A stretch of 25,000 bases of DNA, taken from contig CAUJGJ010000371.1 of the NCBI GenBank assembly GCA_963170055.1, positions 4,266,011-4,291,010 on the forward strand. Direction: 5' to 3'. Position 1 is the first letter of the stretch. Every line of letters begins with the position of its first letter. Source of the DNA: Halisarca cf. caerulea (taxonomy: Eukaryota; Porifera; Demospongiae; Chondrillida; Halisarcidae). The notes under the pieces were generated by a model that was not told the origin of the DNA, did not search any database, and saw only the letters and a list, made by a program, of their open reading frames with translations. Below are positions 10,114 to 20,502 of this stretch, piece by piece. Made by a program: the position numbers and the translations under genes.

Positions 10114-10198
10114 CTTTCCATTCAATGTGTTTTTTTAATAAGTACAGTCTGCTGTGTATATATGTTCATGACATCTGAATCAAATAGTATGATGTATG

Positions 10199-10370
<172 letters not shown>

Positions 10371-10916
10371 ATGAACAGTGTATAAATTCATGCCAGATTT
10401 AATCACTGCTAACTGCACCAAATAAGCTATTTAATTGTGCTTTGTGTAACTGCAATTGCATGTGCATTTCATTTGCCCTCTATAGCTACTTAGTTTGTTG
10501 CATGCAACTATATACATGTGTTTCAGGGTAAGTTGTATGTGCAGAAATAATACCATATATAATGACCTCACTGTATACGATGCATCACACTTCATTGTAT
10601 CTTGATGGCTGACCTGAGATCGAGTATGTAATATACAGATCAAATATTAAATTAAAGCATACATATAATATATATAGCTCTCATGCAAAGGTTATTACGC
10701 CATTGGATATCGATCCAAGCAAATAGCATATTATTATTTGTTCTGCATGTGTACATTGTCAAGATATTTTAACAAAATAGACCAGGGATTCATTGCAAGT
10801 TGGCAGTACAATAATTAAAAAATTACCTTGGAAATGATAATGGTGGCTATATACAAAAAACTGCATGGCATCAAGCCACATACATAGACATGGAATTGTA
10901 TACAGTGACATTTAAT
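10371..10916. other. Downstream flank of VWA-Cache gene 2
   Basis: AT-rich sequence homologous to the gene 1 downstream flank in copy 1, but more diverged than the coding regions. I see no gene or RNA here. Confidence 0.6.
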
Positions 10917-12668
10917 TTACAAGATAAGACAAACACACATACACGCCAAAAATACAAAGCTCAACACCGCTTGCATAACAGCACAACCAGAATTGGGCTT
11001 TTTTAAAATGTCAGGGCGAAAAGATTCCACAGAAGGATATTCGGTGCAGGTCGTGTTTGGTGCCAGCTCTAAGGGAACACCCACACAACAAACTTCTGAA
11101 TCAAAACTCTCTCTCTTCTCACTGCAAAACTCAGGAGGGGATACAGATCCAGAAAAATATGCTTCTGGTCCGATAACCTCACGCTCTTTTGTGATAACAC
11201 AGATTTTATCTCCACTGTTTACCTCACACAGCTCAACACCGAGGGTATCACGTAGTGAATTCAGCAAGCACTGTGATGCATTGATGAAGTTTGCACAGAC
11301 AGCCCGATTGGCTAGAGATTGAATAGCATCCTGCCATACAGTGTCGTTATTTCCTGTTGCCTGTCTGAGGTTTGCAACAGAAACATCGATACCAATGACT
11401 CCAATGAGTCTCGAATGTTCATCGTACACTGGCTGGCTCACTGTTGTAACCAAACCAAGTCCAAATGCATCAATGTAAGGTTCCACCCAAACAGACTGTA
11501 CCACTTCTGTTGTTTCTCGTAAAAGTGAAAAGAATTCTGCATAATTGAGTGTGAATTTGTCAACAAATCTTTCCCCGTCACGAACGTGCGTGAAAAAGCC
11601 TCTTGTCTCACAGGCAATTTTCTTAGGCAGCACAGTCCTAGTGGAATCACCCAGTACATATGTAAATATCTTAGCAGGTGATTCAAGAGTAGTATTGTCA
11701 AGATTTTTAATCATGGCCATCAATTTCACTTCATTTCTCTCACCAACTGTAGGAATTCCATCCGTTACAAAAAGGATGGCAGTGTTACAAGAAGCAATGT
11801 CTAGTACTCTACTTGAATTGCTCAACATCTGAAAAGCTGTTTGAAATGCATCCTCGAAGTTGGTACCACCTAATGTTTTGATATTGTCAATGGCTTTTGA
11901 CAGTTCAGCACGCGCACCTTGGTCTGCCAAACGCAGAACATTTCCAACCAGTGGTTGAGCTGTGCTACCAAACACAATTATTCCAACATAATCAATGTTA
12001 TCAAGAGCGTTAAGAGCACCTTTCACAGCTTCTCTCAGCAGCTCAAGTCGTCCAAAGTCGTTCATGGAGTCACTCACATCAAGTAGCATAACCACGTTCT
12101 TTCTCCCGCTGATGGCGGCAACGTACCAAGGACGTAGAGTGGGGTCGTATTCCGAACACCTTTCCTGTGGAATCCCGGGGAAGAGTCGCAACAAACCGTT
12201 GGGTGTCCCAATGTACTGCCACCTAAGAGTATCATTGTTGACCCTCAAAGTAGAGTTGAATTTTTCGTCAAGAGATTCGGTCCAACAAGCTTCTATCCGA
12301 GATTGTACGTCCTTGGATTGAGACTTCAGAGACCGCCAAACAGTTGCCGTAGTCATGTCTACTTTCCTTTGCGTACAAATGTGGGAGCATTCGCCTCCAA
12401 ATGTCGAGATTAACTTGTTGGCCGAAGAACCCTCGCAAAGTCCGTCTGTAAACTCGGCTTGACATCCCAACTTGGAACAAGAGCAGCTTCTGAAGGAATC
12501 TGAGTTGTTGTAGCTGGCAGAAGCATGTTTCACCAAAGACGTGAGCACCTCTTCATTCGTATCAATGAGCTCTGAAATGTTCAAGTCAACATTCTGACCT
12601 CTGGTGTACTGCACACAGGCCACTATTATTAGACACTTTAAACAACCGAAATTTGCAAAGATGCGCAT
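10917..12668 (-). CDS. Secreted VWA-Cache (alpha2delta/CACHD-like) protein, gene 2
   Basis: This tandem paralogue of 7377-9146 is also intronless, with 583 residues from the ATG at 12666-12668. An in-frame ATG 27 codons upstream (12749) exists, but I prefer the internal start: it aligns with gene 1, and the upstream extension would bury the signal peptide (MRIFANFGCLKCLIIVACVQ). Signal peptide, Cache half-domains, VWA metal site (DVSDS, GGTNF, VTDG), Cys positions and hydrophobic C-terminus are all kept. Relative to gene 1 there is a net loss of four residues near residue 82 (EGSSANKLIS) and two in the FSGSVSPPEF segment. By eye the proteins are well over 90% identical while the flanks have diverged more, suggesting selection on both or gene conversion. 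The function is unknown beyond extracellular metal-dependent binding expected of VWA and small-ligand binding typical of Cache folds. Confidence 0.87.
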   Translation of the reverse strand: MRIFANFGCLKCLIIVACVQYTRGQNVDLNISELIDTNEEVLTSLVKHASASYNNSDSFRSCSCSKLGCQAEFTDGLCEGSSANKLISTFGGECSHICTQRKVDMTTATVWRSLKSQSKDVQSRIEACWTESLDEKFNSTLRVNNDTLRWQYIGTPNGLLRLFPGIPQERCSEYDPTLRPWYVAAISGRKNVVMLLDVSDSMNDFGRLELLREAVKGALNALDNIDYVGIIVFGSTAQPLVGNVLRLADQGARAELSKAIDNIKTLGGTNFEDAFQTAFQMLSNSSRVLDIASCNTAILFVTDGIPTVGERNEVKLMAMIKNLDNTTLESPAKIFTYVLGDSTRTVLPKKIACETRGFFTHVRDGERFVDKFTLNYAEFFSLLRETTEVVQSVWVEPYIDAFGLGLVTTVSQPVYDEHSRLIGVIGIDVSVANLRQATGNNDTVWQDAIQSLANRAVCANFINASQCLLNSLRDTLGVELCEVNSGDKICVITKEREVIGPEAYFSGSVSPPEFCSEKRESFDSEVCCVGVPLELAPNTTCTEYPSVESFRPDILKKPNSGCAVMQAVLSFVFLACMCVCLIL

Positions 12669-12970
12669 TGACAAGCCGTTGTAACGGTAAGCCCAACTCG
12701 CTGCTACCATAGATCTAGATGCTGCTACTTTTAGAATTCTCAACACCAATCATAGCACACTAATCGGATCCAGGGTATCCAGGTAGTATGCGGGGTAAAC
12801 AAGGGGATTATACCTAATTAAATTGCAAAAGAAACTAATTTCACATGTAGTATATACTTTTTGAGAGAGACCACCTTCGCGAAAGACCACCCCTTTTCTA
12901 AGACTGGCTTTGCTGGTCACAAATGTGTACGTGCCCCACATTATTCTTCCCCTGCCATAGACATGCTATA

Positions 12971-13168
12971 CAGTGGAGCCTCCGAATAAAGGACACTTTG
13001 GGGACGAAATAAATTCAGCTGATTTGTTCTTTGTAGAGAGGTTTTCCTCTTTGGGAGGTTCAAAATGTATTGTAGGAACTATACTGGGACCGTAAGTCAT
13101 GTCCTTTGTAGAGAGGTTTACTATGCTGTGTCCTTATTTGGGAGAGTCCACTATTGGAGGTTCCACTG
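12971..13168 (-). mobile_element. TIR MITE family A, copy 2 (about 198 bp)
   Basis: It starts CAGTGGAGCCTCCGAATAAA and ends ATTGGAGGTTCCACTG. Read in reverse complement, it carries the same blocks in the same order as 3689-3893. TA precedes the left end (12969-12970). It is absent from segmental copy 1, so it probably inserted after the duplication or was lost from copy 1. Confidence 0.8.
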
Positions 13169-13259
13169 CACTACGTAACAATATAGGGAGTCTAATATGC
13201 CTCTGCCCTCTATTAGTATTATATTCATAAATTTTTAGGGGCTGTGTGTAATGCTCGTC

Positions 13260-13261
<2 letters not shown>

Positions 13262-13335
<74 letters not shown>
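13262..13335. repeat. TA microsatellite
   Basis: An uninterrupted TA dinucleotide array of about 74 bp. It may form cruciforms and its assembled length may be unreliable. Confidence 0.97.
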
Positions 13336-13338
<3 letters not shown>

Positions 13339-14025
13339 TATACACGTTATTTCTTTTCATTGTTGTCTCCATGAATTTGTCGTTCAGCAGTAACAAGTTT
13401 GTCTAGACACCTGTACCATAGTAAAGTAAAGGCCCTGTCTCACATTACCCCAGTGTGCCAAATTACCCCGCTTTACCCTATATAATTTGCATGGTGGTAT
13501 GTATAACCATAGGATTGAGTGTGCATCTCAAGCATGTTTTGTGTAGATCTCAGCTGATCACAAGGTGGGGCTGTGGAAGGAGTGGGAGGAGGGTGGATGT
13601 GGCAGACCACTTTTCTTCACATTTTTCAACATACAGGACAAAGGAATACTAACACCAGTGAGAGGGGCAGAAGGTTCTAAATATAGGACATACAACACAT
13701 AGACACACGTATGCCATTGGGACTCTATCAGGGTATCAGAGTATCTTACTGAGACTGAGGAACCTTTAGCCATTGGCTACTCCAACAGGCACCCAGTAAC
13801 ACCCTATATGCTAAAAGTGAGGGGATCAAGGCCCCCTGCTTCCCATGCCTTTGAAGTACATATGAACGTATAATATTGTGATGAAGAGCATAACATCATG
13901 ACAACATGGGTTGTATGGGTCAGCTATTCCACACCATGGAGGGAGAATGTGTTATCATCTCCTGGAGCATGCATTAACCATAAATTATAAATGTGATGTA
14001 TGTATAACTCTACATCTGTACAATA

Positions 14026-14382
14026 CAGTGGAACTTACTTAGCTAAGTACAATGTTAGCACATACTCCTGCATTGCATGTACTCCTCATTCTATCCCTGT
14101 GTATACCTCATGTACATAAACCAACCCTGATAGTAAGTACCTGGTTTAGTACATACTCCTGGATAGTAAGTACTCCTCATTCTGTCCCTGTGTATACCTC
14201 ATGTACATAAACCAACCCTGATAGTAAGTACCTGGTTTAGTACATACTCCTGGATGTAAACACTCCTCATTCTGTCCCTATGTATACCTCACGTACATAA
14301 ACCAACCCTGATAGTACCTCTGATAAAAGGTACTAAATTTGTGACCCCTTCGAGGTATGTATGTACTAAGTAAGTTCCACTG
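14026..14382. mobile_element. TIR element with internal 91-bp tandem repeats
   Basis: The ends are perfect inverted repeats, CAGTGGAACTTACTTAG and CTAAGTAAGTTCCACTG, flanked by TA on both sides (14024-14025, 14383-14384). The body is nearly all tandem repeat: ACTCCTCATTCT starts at about 14081, 14172 and 14262 (91- and 90-bp spacing). A 17-bp direct repeat, TGTATAACTCTACATCT, lies at 14001-14017 and 14381-14397, overlapping the right end. Confidence 0.8.
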
Positions 14383-14702
14383 TATAACTCTACATCTTTC
14401 CACACTCAGTATTATGCACAAACATTCAGAATAAAACAACTGCGTAGCTGCAAGACAGGAAAATTCATACATTCAACCACAATACACCATGGTAAAGACT
14501 ACAACAATACATAGAAACTAACCAATAATATAATATTATATACAGATGGACATTAGCTAATGTGATTCACGCCTTCTTAGAGTTAGGTACGTACGTATGT
14601 AGGTCCCACCAGCTCACATAGAAAGACTGACAGTTACTCTCTGTAATAGACCGCTCATCATACAGACCACCAGAACACTGGAGTGTCAGTGCACATTATA
14701 TG

Positions 14703-15881
14703 TCAACTCATTCTCTCATTGTAGGATTTTCCTCTATTGTGTTGACCACCCCTTCCCCTCCCTCCACCACGATATCGGCTGGAGTAGGGCCTACCACCTC
14801 CACGACCTTGTTTTGGAGGCAAGTCGCTGTCTTCTCTTCCACTCTTGTTGTGATCAGCTCGACCTCTTGGGACATACATGGCTCTGTCTGGTCTTTCTTT
14901 GTTACGGTAGCTATTGAAGGGGGCCTTTCTCTCACCCTGCAATGCACCCTCTTCGGAGTGGGGATTGTATGAGGAAGGCTTTGTTCCTCCACCGCTCGGC
15001 TGCCGCTGTGGTTCGCTTCGCTTTTGACCTGGTTTTGGTCTCTCGATAATCCTCACAGATGCTTTATCATGACTCAGACTCTGATCCTGCTTCTGCTTGG
15101 ATGACAAAGGTCCCAATAACACTGGAGAAGATTTGGTTCTTTCTGGTTCGGAAGAAGTCACTTTTGGTTTGATTTTAGGCTGGGCTTGTATCCCTGATGC
15201 CTGTGGCGTACGTGAGTGAACTGTTTTCATTTCTCCTTTACTTTCGGCAGTCTTGCTACCTTTAATAATAGATACACTGACTGTCATATCGCGCTGTTTT
15301 CCTTTATCTCTTCTTGATCTTTCCTTTACCCGTCTCTCTTTCTTCTTCAATTCCTTCTGAGCCTTCATCTTCTCCTTGCGTTCTTTCTTGTCCTTGAGGT
15401 ATTCAATCAGGGTTGTAGTTTTCACTTCAGTTGTCTTCTGATCTTCAAGGAGGTAAAGGGTTTTATCAACGCCAGGAAGAGGGGCGATCTCTTCCTTCAG
15501 TGTAGCACAGAAGGTGGTGAAGTCTGGATCTGCTTCGAGGGTGCCAGACTTTGTGTCCACCTTACGTTTAGTTCTCCGTGGAACTCGCTGAAAAGGTGCA
15601 AACTCTACAACTGCATATGACTTGCTCCCAACTTCGTCCTCAAATACATATCCATCATATCTCTCTCGGAACGGCACAATCTCATCCTCATTAGAAAAGT
15701 TTATGTACACTCTAGCAAATCCCATGATACCGTGAGCGGGATTTCCAGGAACAAAGTGGAAATAGTCATGCTTTGGACAAGGTTCAATGATTTCTTTTAG
15801 TTTCTCTTCTGTCAACCTAGGAGGAAGATGTCGCATGACTATCTTTGTTCGGTGAATCTCGCGCTCAATACGTTTGGACAT
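14703..15881 (-). CDS. UPF3: UPF3, regulator of nonsense transcripts 3 (NMD / exon-junction factor)
   Basis: A single-exon frame of 392 residues plus stop. Residues 11-135 are the Smg4/UPF3 RNP-type domain: RTKIVMRHLPPRLTEEKL, HDYFHFVPG, ARVYINF, FRERYDGYVFED, VVEFAPFQRVPRRTKRK and GTLEADPDF are all family hallmarks. This domain binds UPF2. Residues 157-197 are a Lys/Glu/Arg-rich coiled-coil-like stretch. ERPDRAMYVPRGRAD at about 329-343 resembles the exon-junction-complex-binding motif of vertebrate UPF3B. Residues 358-384 are an RGG/RG-rich tail. The frame is open 31 codons further upstream, but that sequence is hydrophobic and un-UPF3-like and ends in an acceptor-like TTCTTGTGTTCAG, so I start at the MSKRIER methionine; a 5' UTR intron is possible. 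The C-terminal 80 codons are duplicated as a relic at 9742-9989. It is divergent from RPN2. Confidence 0.93.
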   Translation of the reverse strand: MSKRIEREIHRTKIVMRHLPPRLTEEKLKEIIEPCPKHDYFHFVPGNPAHGIMGFARVYINFSNEDEIVPFRERYDGYVFEDEVGSKSYAVVEFAPFQRVPRRTKRKVDTKSGTLEADPDFTTFCATLKEEIAPLPGVDKTLYLLEDQKTTEVKTTTLIEYLKDKKERKEKMKAQKELKKKERRVKERSRRDKGKQRDMTVSVSIIKGSKTAESKGEMKTVHSRTPQASGIQAQPKIKPKVTSSEPERTKSSPVLLGPLSSKQKQDQSLSHDKASVRIIERPKPGQKRSEPQRQPSGGGTKPSSYNPHSEEGALQGERKAPFNSYRNKERPDRAMYVPRGRADHNKSGREDSDLPPKQGRGGGRPYSSRYRGGGRGRGGQHNRGKSYNERMS

Positions 15882-16000
15882 TCTGAACACAAGAAACAGT
15901 CGGAAAAACAGGAAGAGACTGAAATTCGACCTACATCCTTGCACCCAGCGTCTGCAGAGAAGATACAAACACAATGCGCAGGCATGAGTAGTTCAGCTGC

Positions 16001-16076
16001 TAGCCCCGTACTTCTCACCCGTGTGGGCAAGTACCCACGTATCTTCTCCTTGTTCACGCAGGAGAAGTACAGGGCT
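16001..16076. repeat. Foldback inverted repeat upstream of UPF3
   Basis: TAGCCCCGTACTTCTC at 16001-16016 pairs with GAGAAGTACAGGGCTA at 16062-16077 with one mismatch, and an inner hairpin (GTGGGCAAGTACCCAC) lies between. It is about 120 bp upstream of the UPF3 start and could be part of a 5' UTR or promoter. Confidence 0.65.
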
Positions 16077-16183
16077 AATGCATAAGAAAACATCAAGACA
16101 CTATGAAGTAGAGTTTCATGTCGGTAGAACCTCACCGAGATGAACACTCTTCTGGCAAATTTCTGCTTAGTACAAACTACGTA

Positions 16184-16358
16184 CAGTGGCAACTCATTAT
16201 AAAGAATCCCAGGGGACACTGAAATTTTCTTCATTATATCAGAAATTCACTATAAACAGTTACACTTTCATAGTAGAACATTCACTGGGTCAGATGGGTT
16301 AAATTCACAATATCCAGAAATTCGCTGTATGAGATTTCTTTAAAACGAGTTTTCACTG
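16184..16358. mobile_element. Pogo/Tc1-like MITE, 175 bp
   Basis: Ends CAGTGGCAACTCATTATAAA and the complement of TTTAAAACGAGTTTTCACTG are imperfect inverted repeats flanked by TA (16182-16183, 16359-16360). Internal TTCACTATAAAC and ATTCGCTGTATGAG motifs echo the termini. It is the same length as the 1125-1299 element but differs in sequence. Confidence 0.72.
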
Positions 16359-17016
16359 TATTTCACAAGGCATGCTTGGTTTGCTGTAGTACTGTACATG
16401 TGGTATACGTATATCCAGGTAAGAAGAATTTCTGATAATGAGAAGCAATTATTGTGTATGTCCTCTAAAGTTTATCTTACTGAGATCCCACTGTATAAAC
16501 GATCTCATGTGACACAGGGAAGCATAGTTGAATCACCACATAAGCACATTCAGGGATTTACGTTACCCGTTTTAATCCGATGCAATTATTGCCAAACAAA
16601 TACAACAAGGATTGGTAATTGCACCCTATGACAAATCATCACAGTGAAGTCAACTCAAAATTGTTTAACTGGAATTTATGCTGACCATTATTTCTAACAC
16701 ATATATTGGCCTTTTGGAACCAGGGTGTTATAATATTAGAGTCAGGAGGCCAAGTACATAAATATCTGGTGTTAATACAATAATCACTGCATGCCTTTGA
16801 AACAATAACACTGGGAACATGACAAAGTCCACTGATGCGCTTTTGTTCGGTTTTGGAATTCAGTTTTGCCAAATATCTAAGCGCACAGTATATAAAATTT
16901 CCAAACTCTTACACACACTAATCAGACAGCTCACAAAGGCGCAAATCTTCTCAAAATCAACTTACAGAGGATCGACTCTTGGTGGGGTGATGTCGCAACG
17001 AAATGTTGAGGCTTTG

Positions 17017-17042
17017 TGACGTCACTCATCCGAGCACACGTG
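17017..17042 (+). promoter_or_regulatory. CRE palindrome and E-box in the RPN2 proximal promoter
   Basis: TGACGTCA (17017-17024), the full CREB/ATF palindrome, and CACGTG (17037-17042), a canonical E-box, lie 49 and 29 bp upstream of the RPN2 start codon. Both motifs are known bZIP/bHLH-ZIP sites. That they work here is inferred from position only. Confidence 0.5.
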
Positions 17043-17065
17043 TTTTTGCTTTGAGGGCAAATACA

Positions 17066-19976
17066 ATGGCGAATTCACTTCATGTTTTGGCAGGTAGGCA
17101 GTGTCGCTTGTTCCGCGTTTTGTTTCCATTAATGAAGTGTTGAAATCAATTGTCACTTATCTTTGTGAACCTGAGTGTTTTGAACTCCTTTGTATATATT
17201 ACTACATCGAAGCTTGTTACTGTTGGTACAAGATAAGCCCCTAAGAATGCGTCTTTGTAGATACTTGCTACGTATATCCTTTTAGCGATAATATTAGTCG
17301 ATTTTTGCATATAATGAGATGTTTAAGTCCTTCAACTTTTGTAAATGGGGCATCATTGTGGTCTTGTTGTGTCTCGTTGACTTTACGTTCTTTTGCGTTT
17401 CGTAGTTGTTGTATCAGTATTTCTTCTCCTGGAGACTATACACTCGCAATCACTGAATGGCGTTCTGAGTAAAAGGGATCAGAAACGCATAAGAAACTTG
17501 TTGTCAAGTGCATCAGTGGACAGAGATTTGACCACAGCCTATCAGGTCGTAGGAGGACTGTCTTCTCTCGGTGGAGACTCCAAGGATGCTCCTGTGAGTT
17601 TCCAGCTGGCACTGCCCTGGTGCAGTGGAACCTTCATACTACAATATTCAGCACAAAACGTGTAGCCTTTGTTGGGTAATTCATTCTGCTTGATATGAGT
17701 GGGCCTTTGGAAGTTCGTACATTGAAACCTCTCTAATCCTACACTCAATTGGGGTTGAACATGGTGTCAGATTAGGAGGTTGTTGGATTACAGAATGACT
17801 CTTACCATGCATAAATATATATGGTGACTGAACTGCATAAGATAGTCGGATTAGAGAGAATGTCAGACTATAGAGATGTCGGATTACAGAGGTTTTCCTG
17901 TAGCCTGACTTAGCCTATGGTGATTGTGGAATAGTGGCTAGGACACTTGATTCCTATCCAGTGATTTAACCCTAGACAGTACAGAGTGCCTTTGATTTAA
18001 CCCTAGACAGTATAGAGTGCCTTTGATTTAACCCTAGACAGTATAGAGTGCCTTTGATTTAACCCTAGACAGTATAGAGTGCCTTTGATTTAACCCTAGA
18101 CAGTATAGAGTGCCTTTGATTTAACCCTAGACAGTATAGAGTGCCTTTGATTTAACCGGTGTCAATACTTCTACTTGTTATATCGTTTGCTCATTCCTGC
18201 GTATGTATCTGGTGTGTCCTTAAGCTGGGTGCCCACCGCACAACCAAGGTAGAAGTTTGTAGTTCCCCATAACAAGAACTACTATTATTGTAGATAATTG
18301 GACACAAATGACTGTTTAATTTTCCCTTTTGGGTATAGGAAACTTGTGGTTTGTTGTGATCATTTGATCTGAGTTGTTGATTATCCTCGTGTACTGCTTT
18401 CCCGCCTGCTTCCCCGCCTCTCCAGGTGTTGTTAAAGGCATGTAAAACAGCTCAGTCAGAGGCAAAGAAGGACAACCTCGAGTCTTTACACCAGGCAGCG
18501 TTTATTGCCGACACAGTAGGAACAACCTGCAAGGTACGTATGTATGTATGTATGTATGTATGTATGTATAGTGTGTACATACATATATTTGTACGTGTGT
18601 GCTCACCAGCTGTACTTTGGCCACCAAATGACAAACTGAAAGTTGCCTGAGTGGTCATTGACTCAACCACTTGTAACCAAGGTCCCAGTTATAATGGTAC
18701 ACACTAAACATTTCAAGGCATATTGAAGTGTACGTGATCATGCATGTAGAATAACTCATACACTGTTCATGTTCAGTAGCTTCCAAACAGCTCAAGTAGA
18801 TCATGGGATTTGCCACTATCATAGATACGTACATACTTGTACTCAACAGAAAAAGACTTGAAAGATACTATTTATGTACATACATACTTAGTCATCATAC
18901 ACTAGTTCAATGATTGTAACATGAAATGAAGACATGTTGGATCAATGTGTCTTAAGGTACCTGGGGACATTGGATCAATGTGTCTTAAGGTACCTGGGGA
19001 CGTTGGATCAATGTGTCTTAAGGTATCTGGGGACGTTGGATCAATGTGTCTTAAGGTATCTCGGGATGTTAGATCAATATGTCTTAACATATCTGGGAAT
19101 GTTGGATCAATGTGTCTTAAGGTACCAGGGGACATTGGATCAATGTGTCTTAAGGTACCAGGGGACATTGGATCAATGTGTCTTAAGGTATCTGGGAATG
19201 TTGGATCAATGTGTCTTAAGGTATCTGGGAATGTTGGATCAATGCGTCTTAACGTACCTGAGAATGTTGGATCAATGTGGCTTAAGGTATCTGGGAATGT
19301 TGGATCAATGCGTCTTAAGGTACCAGGGGATGTTGGATCATTGCGTTTCAAGACACCTGGGGAGAAAACAGTTTCCATATACAGTGTTTCATTCGTGTAT
19401 TCCTTGTACACAGTATAATGAATCTGAGGGGGCACTAAGAATTCTTCTTTATAAAAGGAATTCCCTACAGCCAGTTGGAATTTCATACAAGAGCATTAAC
19501 TGGGTGACACACACTTGTTTACTATAATATTATGCAGAAATCCACTGTGGGAGTCTTCTTTATAGTGAGTTTACACTGTCCTTACAGTGTCTGTCTATAC
19601 GTTTCCTCCTGTAGTTATCTGTAGCAGGTGCTGATGCCGTGTTGAAGGGTGTCTTCGCTGAAGGAGCTACAGGCCAAGATCTTTATTTTGCCGTATCCGC
19701 CCTCACTCACCTCAAGATTGCATGTACGTTTGTACCTATGTACACAGGTGATGTATCGGGACAGTAGCATGGATTTTGTGAACACATGCATATTCGTACA
19801 TGTGTAAATTGTACATACGTACAGTACATGTGTATCTTGTACGTACATACTTACATATATATGTGTGTATATTTGTACGTATGTACTTTGCCCTCGTATG
19901 TGTTCGTAATATTTCCATACTATACACAGGTATGCCCACAATATGTGGAACTTAATTATGTGTGCACATGCACACG

Positions 19977-20050
<74 letters not shown>

Positions 20051-20193
20051 ATACATGTTTATTTTTGTCCACATTCTCAATTAAACTGAACACCTTTTTA
20101 TCTTTCTCAGTTGATGACAAGAAAGCTGTTACTCTCTTAAAGGCTGCAGTAGAGAATGATGATAGTGCTTTAAGGTGTGTGTGTGCATGTGTT

Positions 20194-20247
<54 letters not shown>

Positions 20248-20291
20248 GGTGGGTGGGTGGGTGTGGGTGTGGTTGTGGGTGTGCATGTGTT

Positions 20292-20351
<60 letters not shown>

Positions 20352-20450
20352 TGTGTGGGTGTGGGTGTGGGTGTGGGTGTGTGCATGTGTTAGTGTGTGG
20401 GTGTGTGGGTGTGTTTGCATGTGTTGGTGTGTGTATGTGTGTGTGCACAC

Positions 20451-20502
<52 letters not shown>

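Larger units (their letters stand above)
12750..14424. other. Repeat-rich spacer between VWA-Cache gene 2 and UPF3
   Basis: The first ~60 bp match the upstream flank of gene 1. The remainder is mostly absent from copy 1. It contains a family A MITE (12971-13168), a TA array (13262-13335) and a TIR element with internal 91-bp repeats (14026-14382). No convincing gene is present. Confidence 0.65.
15882..17065. other. Divergent UPF3 / RPN2 intergenic region
   Basis: It contains a foldback (16001-16076), a MITE (16184-16358) and the RPN2 proximal promoter with a CRE-like site and an E-box (17017-17042). Short open frames here have no recognisable product. Confidence 0.6.

Noticed and set aside
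12669..12749. 27-residue N-terminal extension of VWA-Cache protein 2
   Set aside because: It would precede a good signal peptide that aligns with the start of the paralogue.
15882..15974. 31-residue N-terminal extension of UPF3
   Set aside because: The sequence is Leu/Phe-rich, unlike UPF3 N-termini, and ends at an acceptor-like site just before the preferred ATG.
18902..19527. Three long overlapping frames of 157-197 residues on both strands
   Set aside because: They follow from a 33-bp stop-free tandem unit inside RPN2 intron 3.
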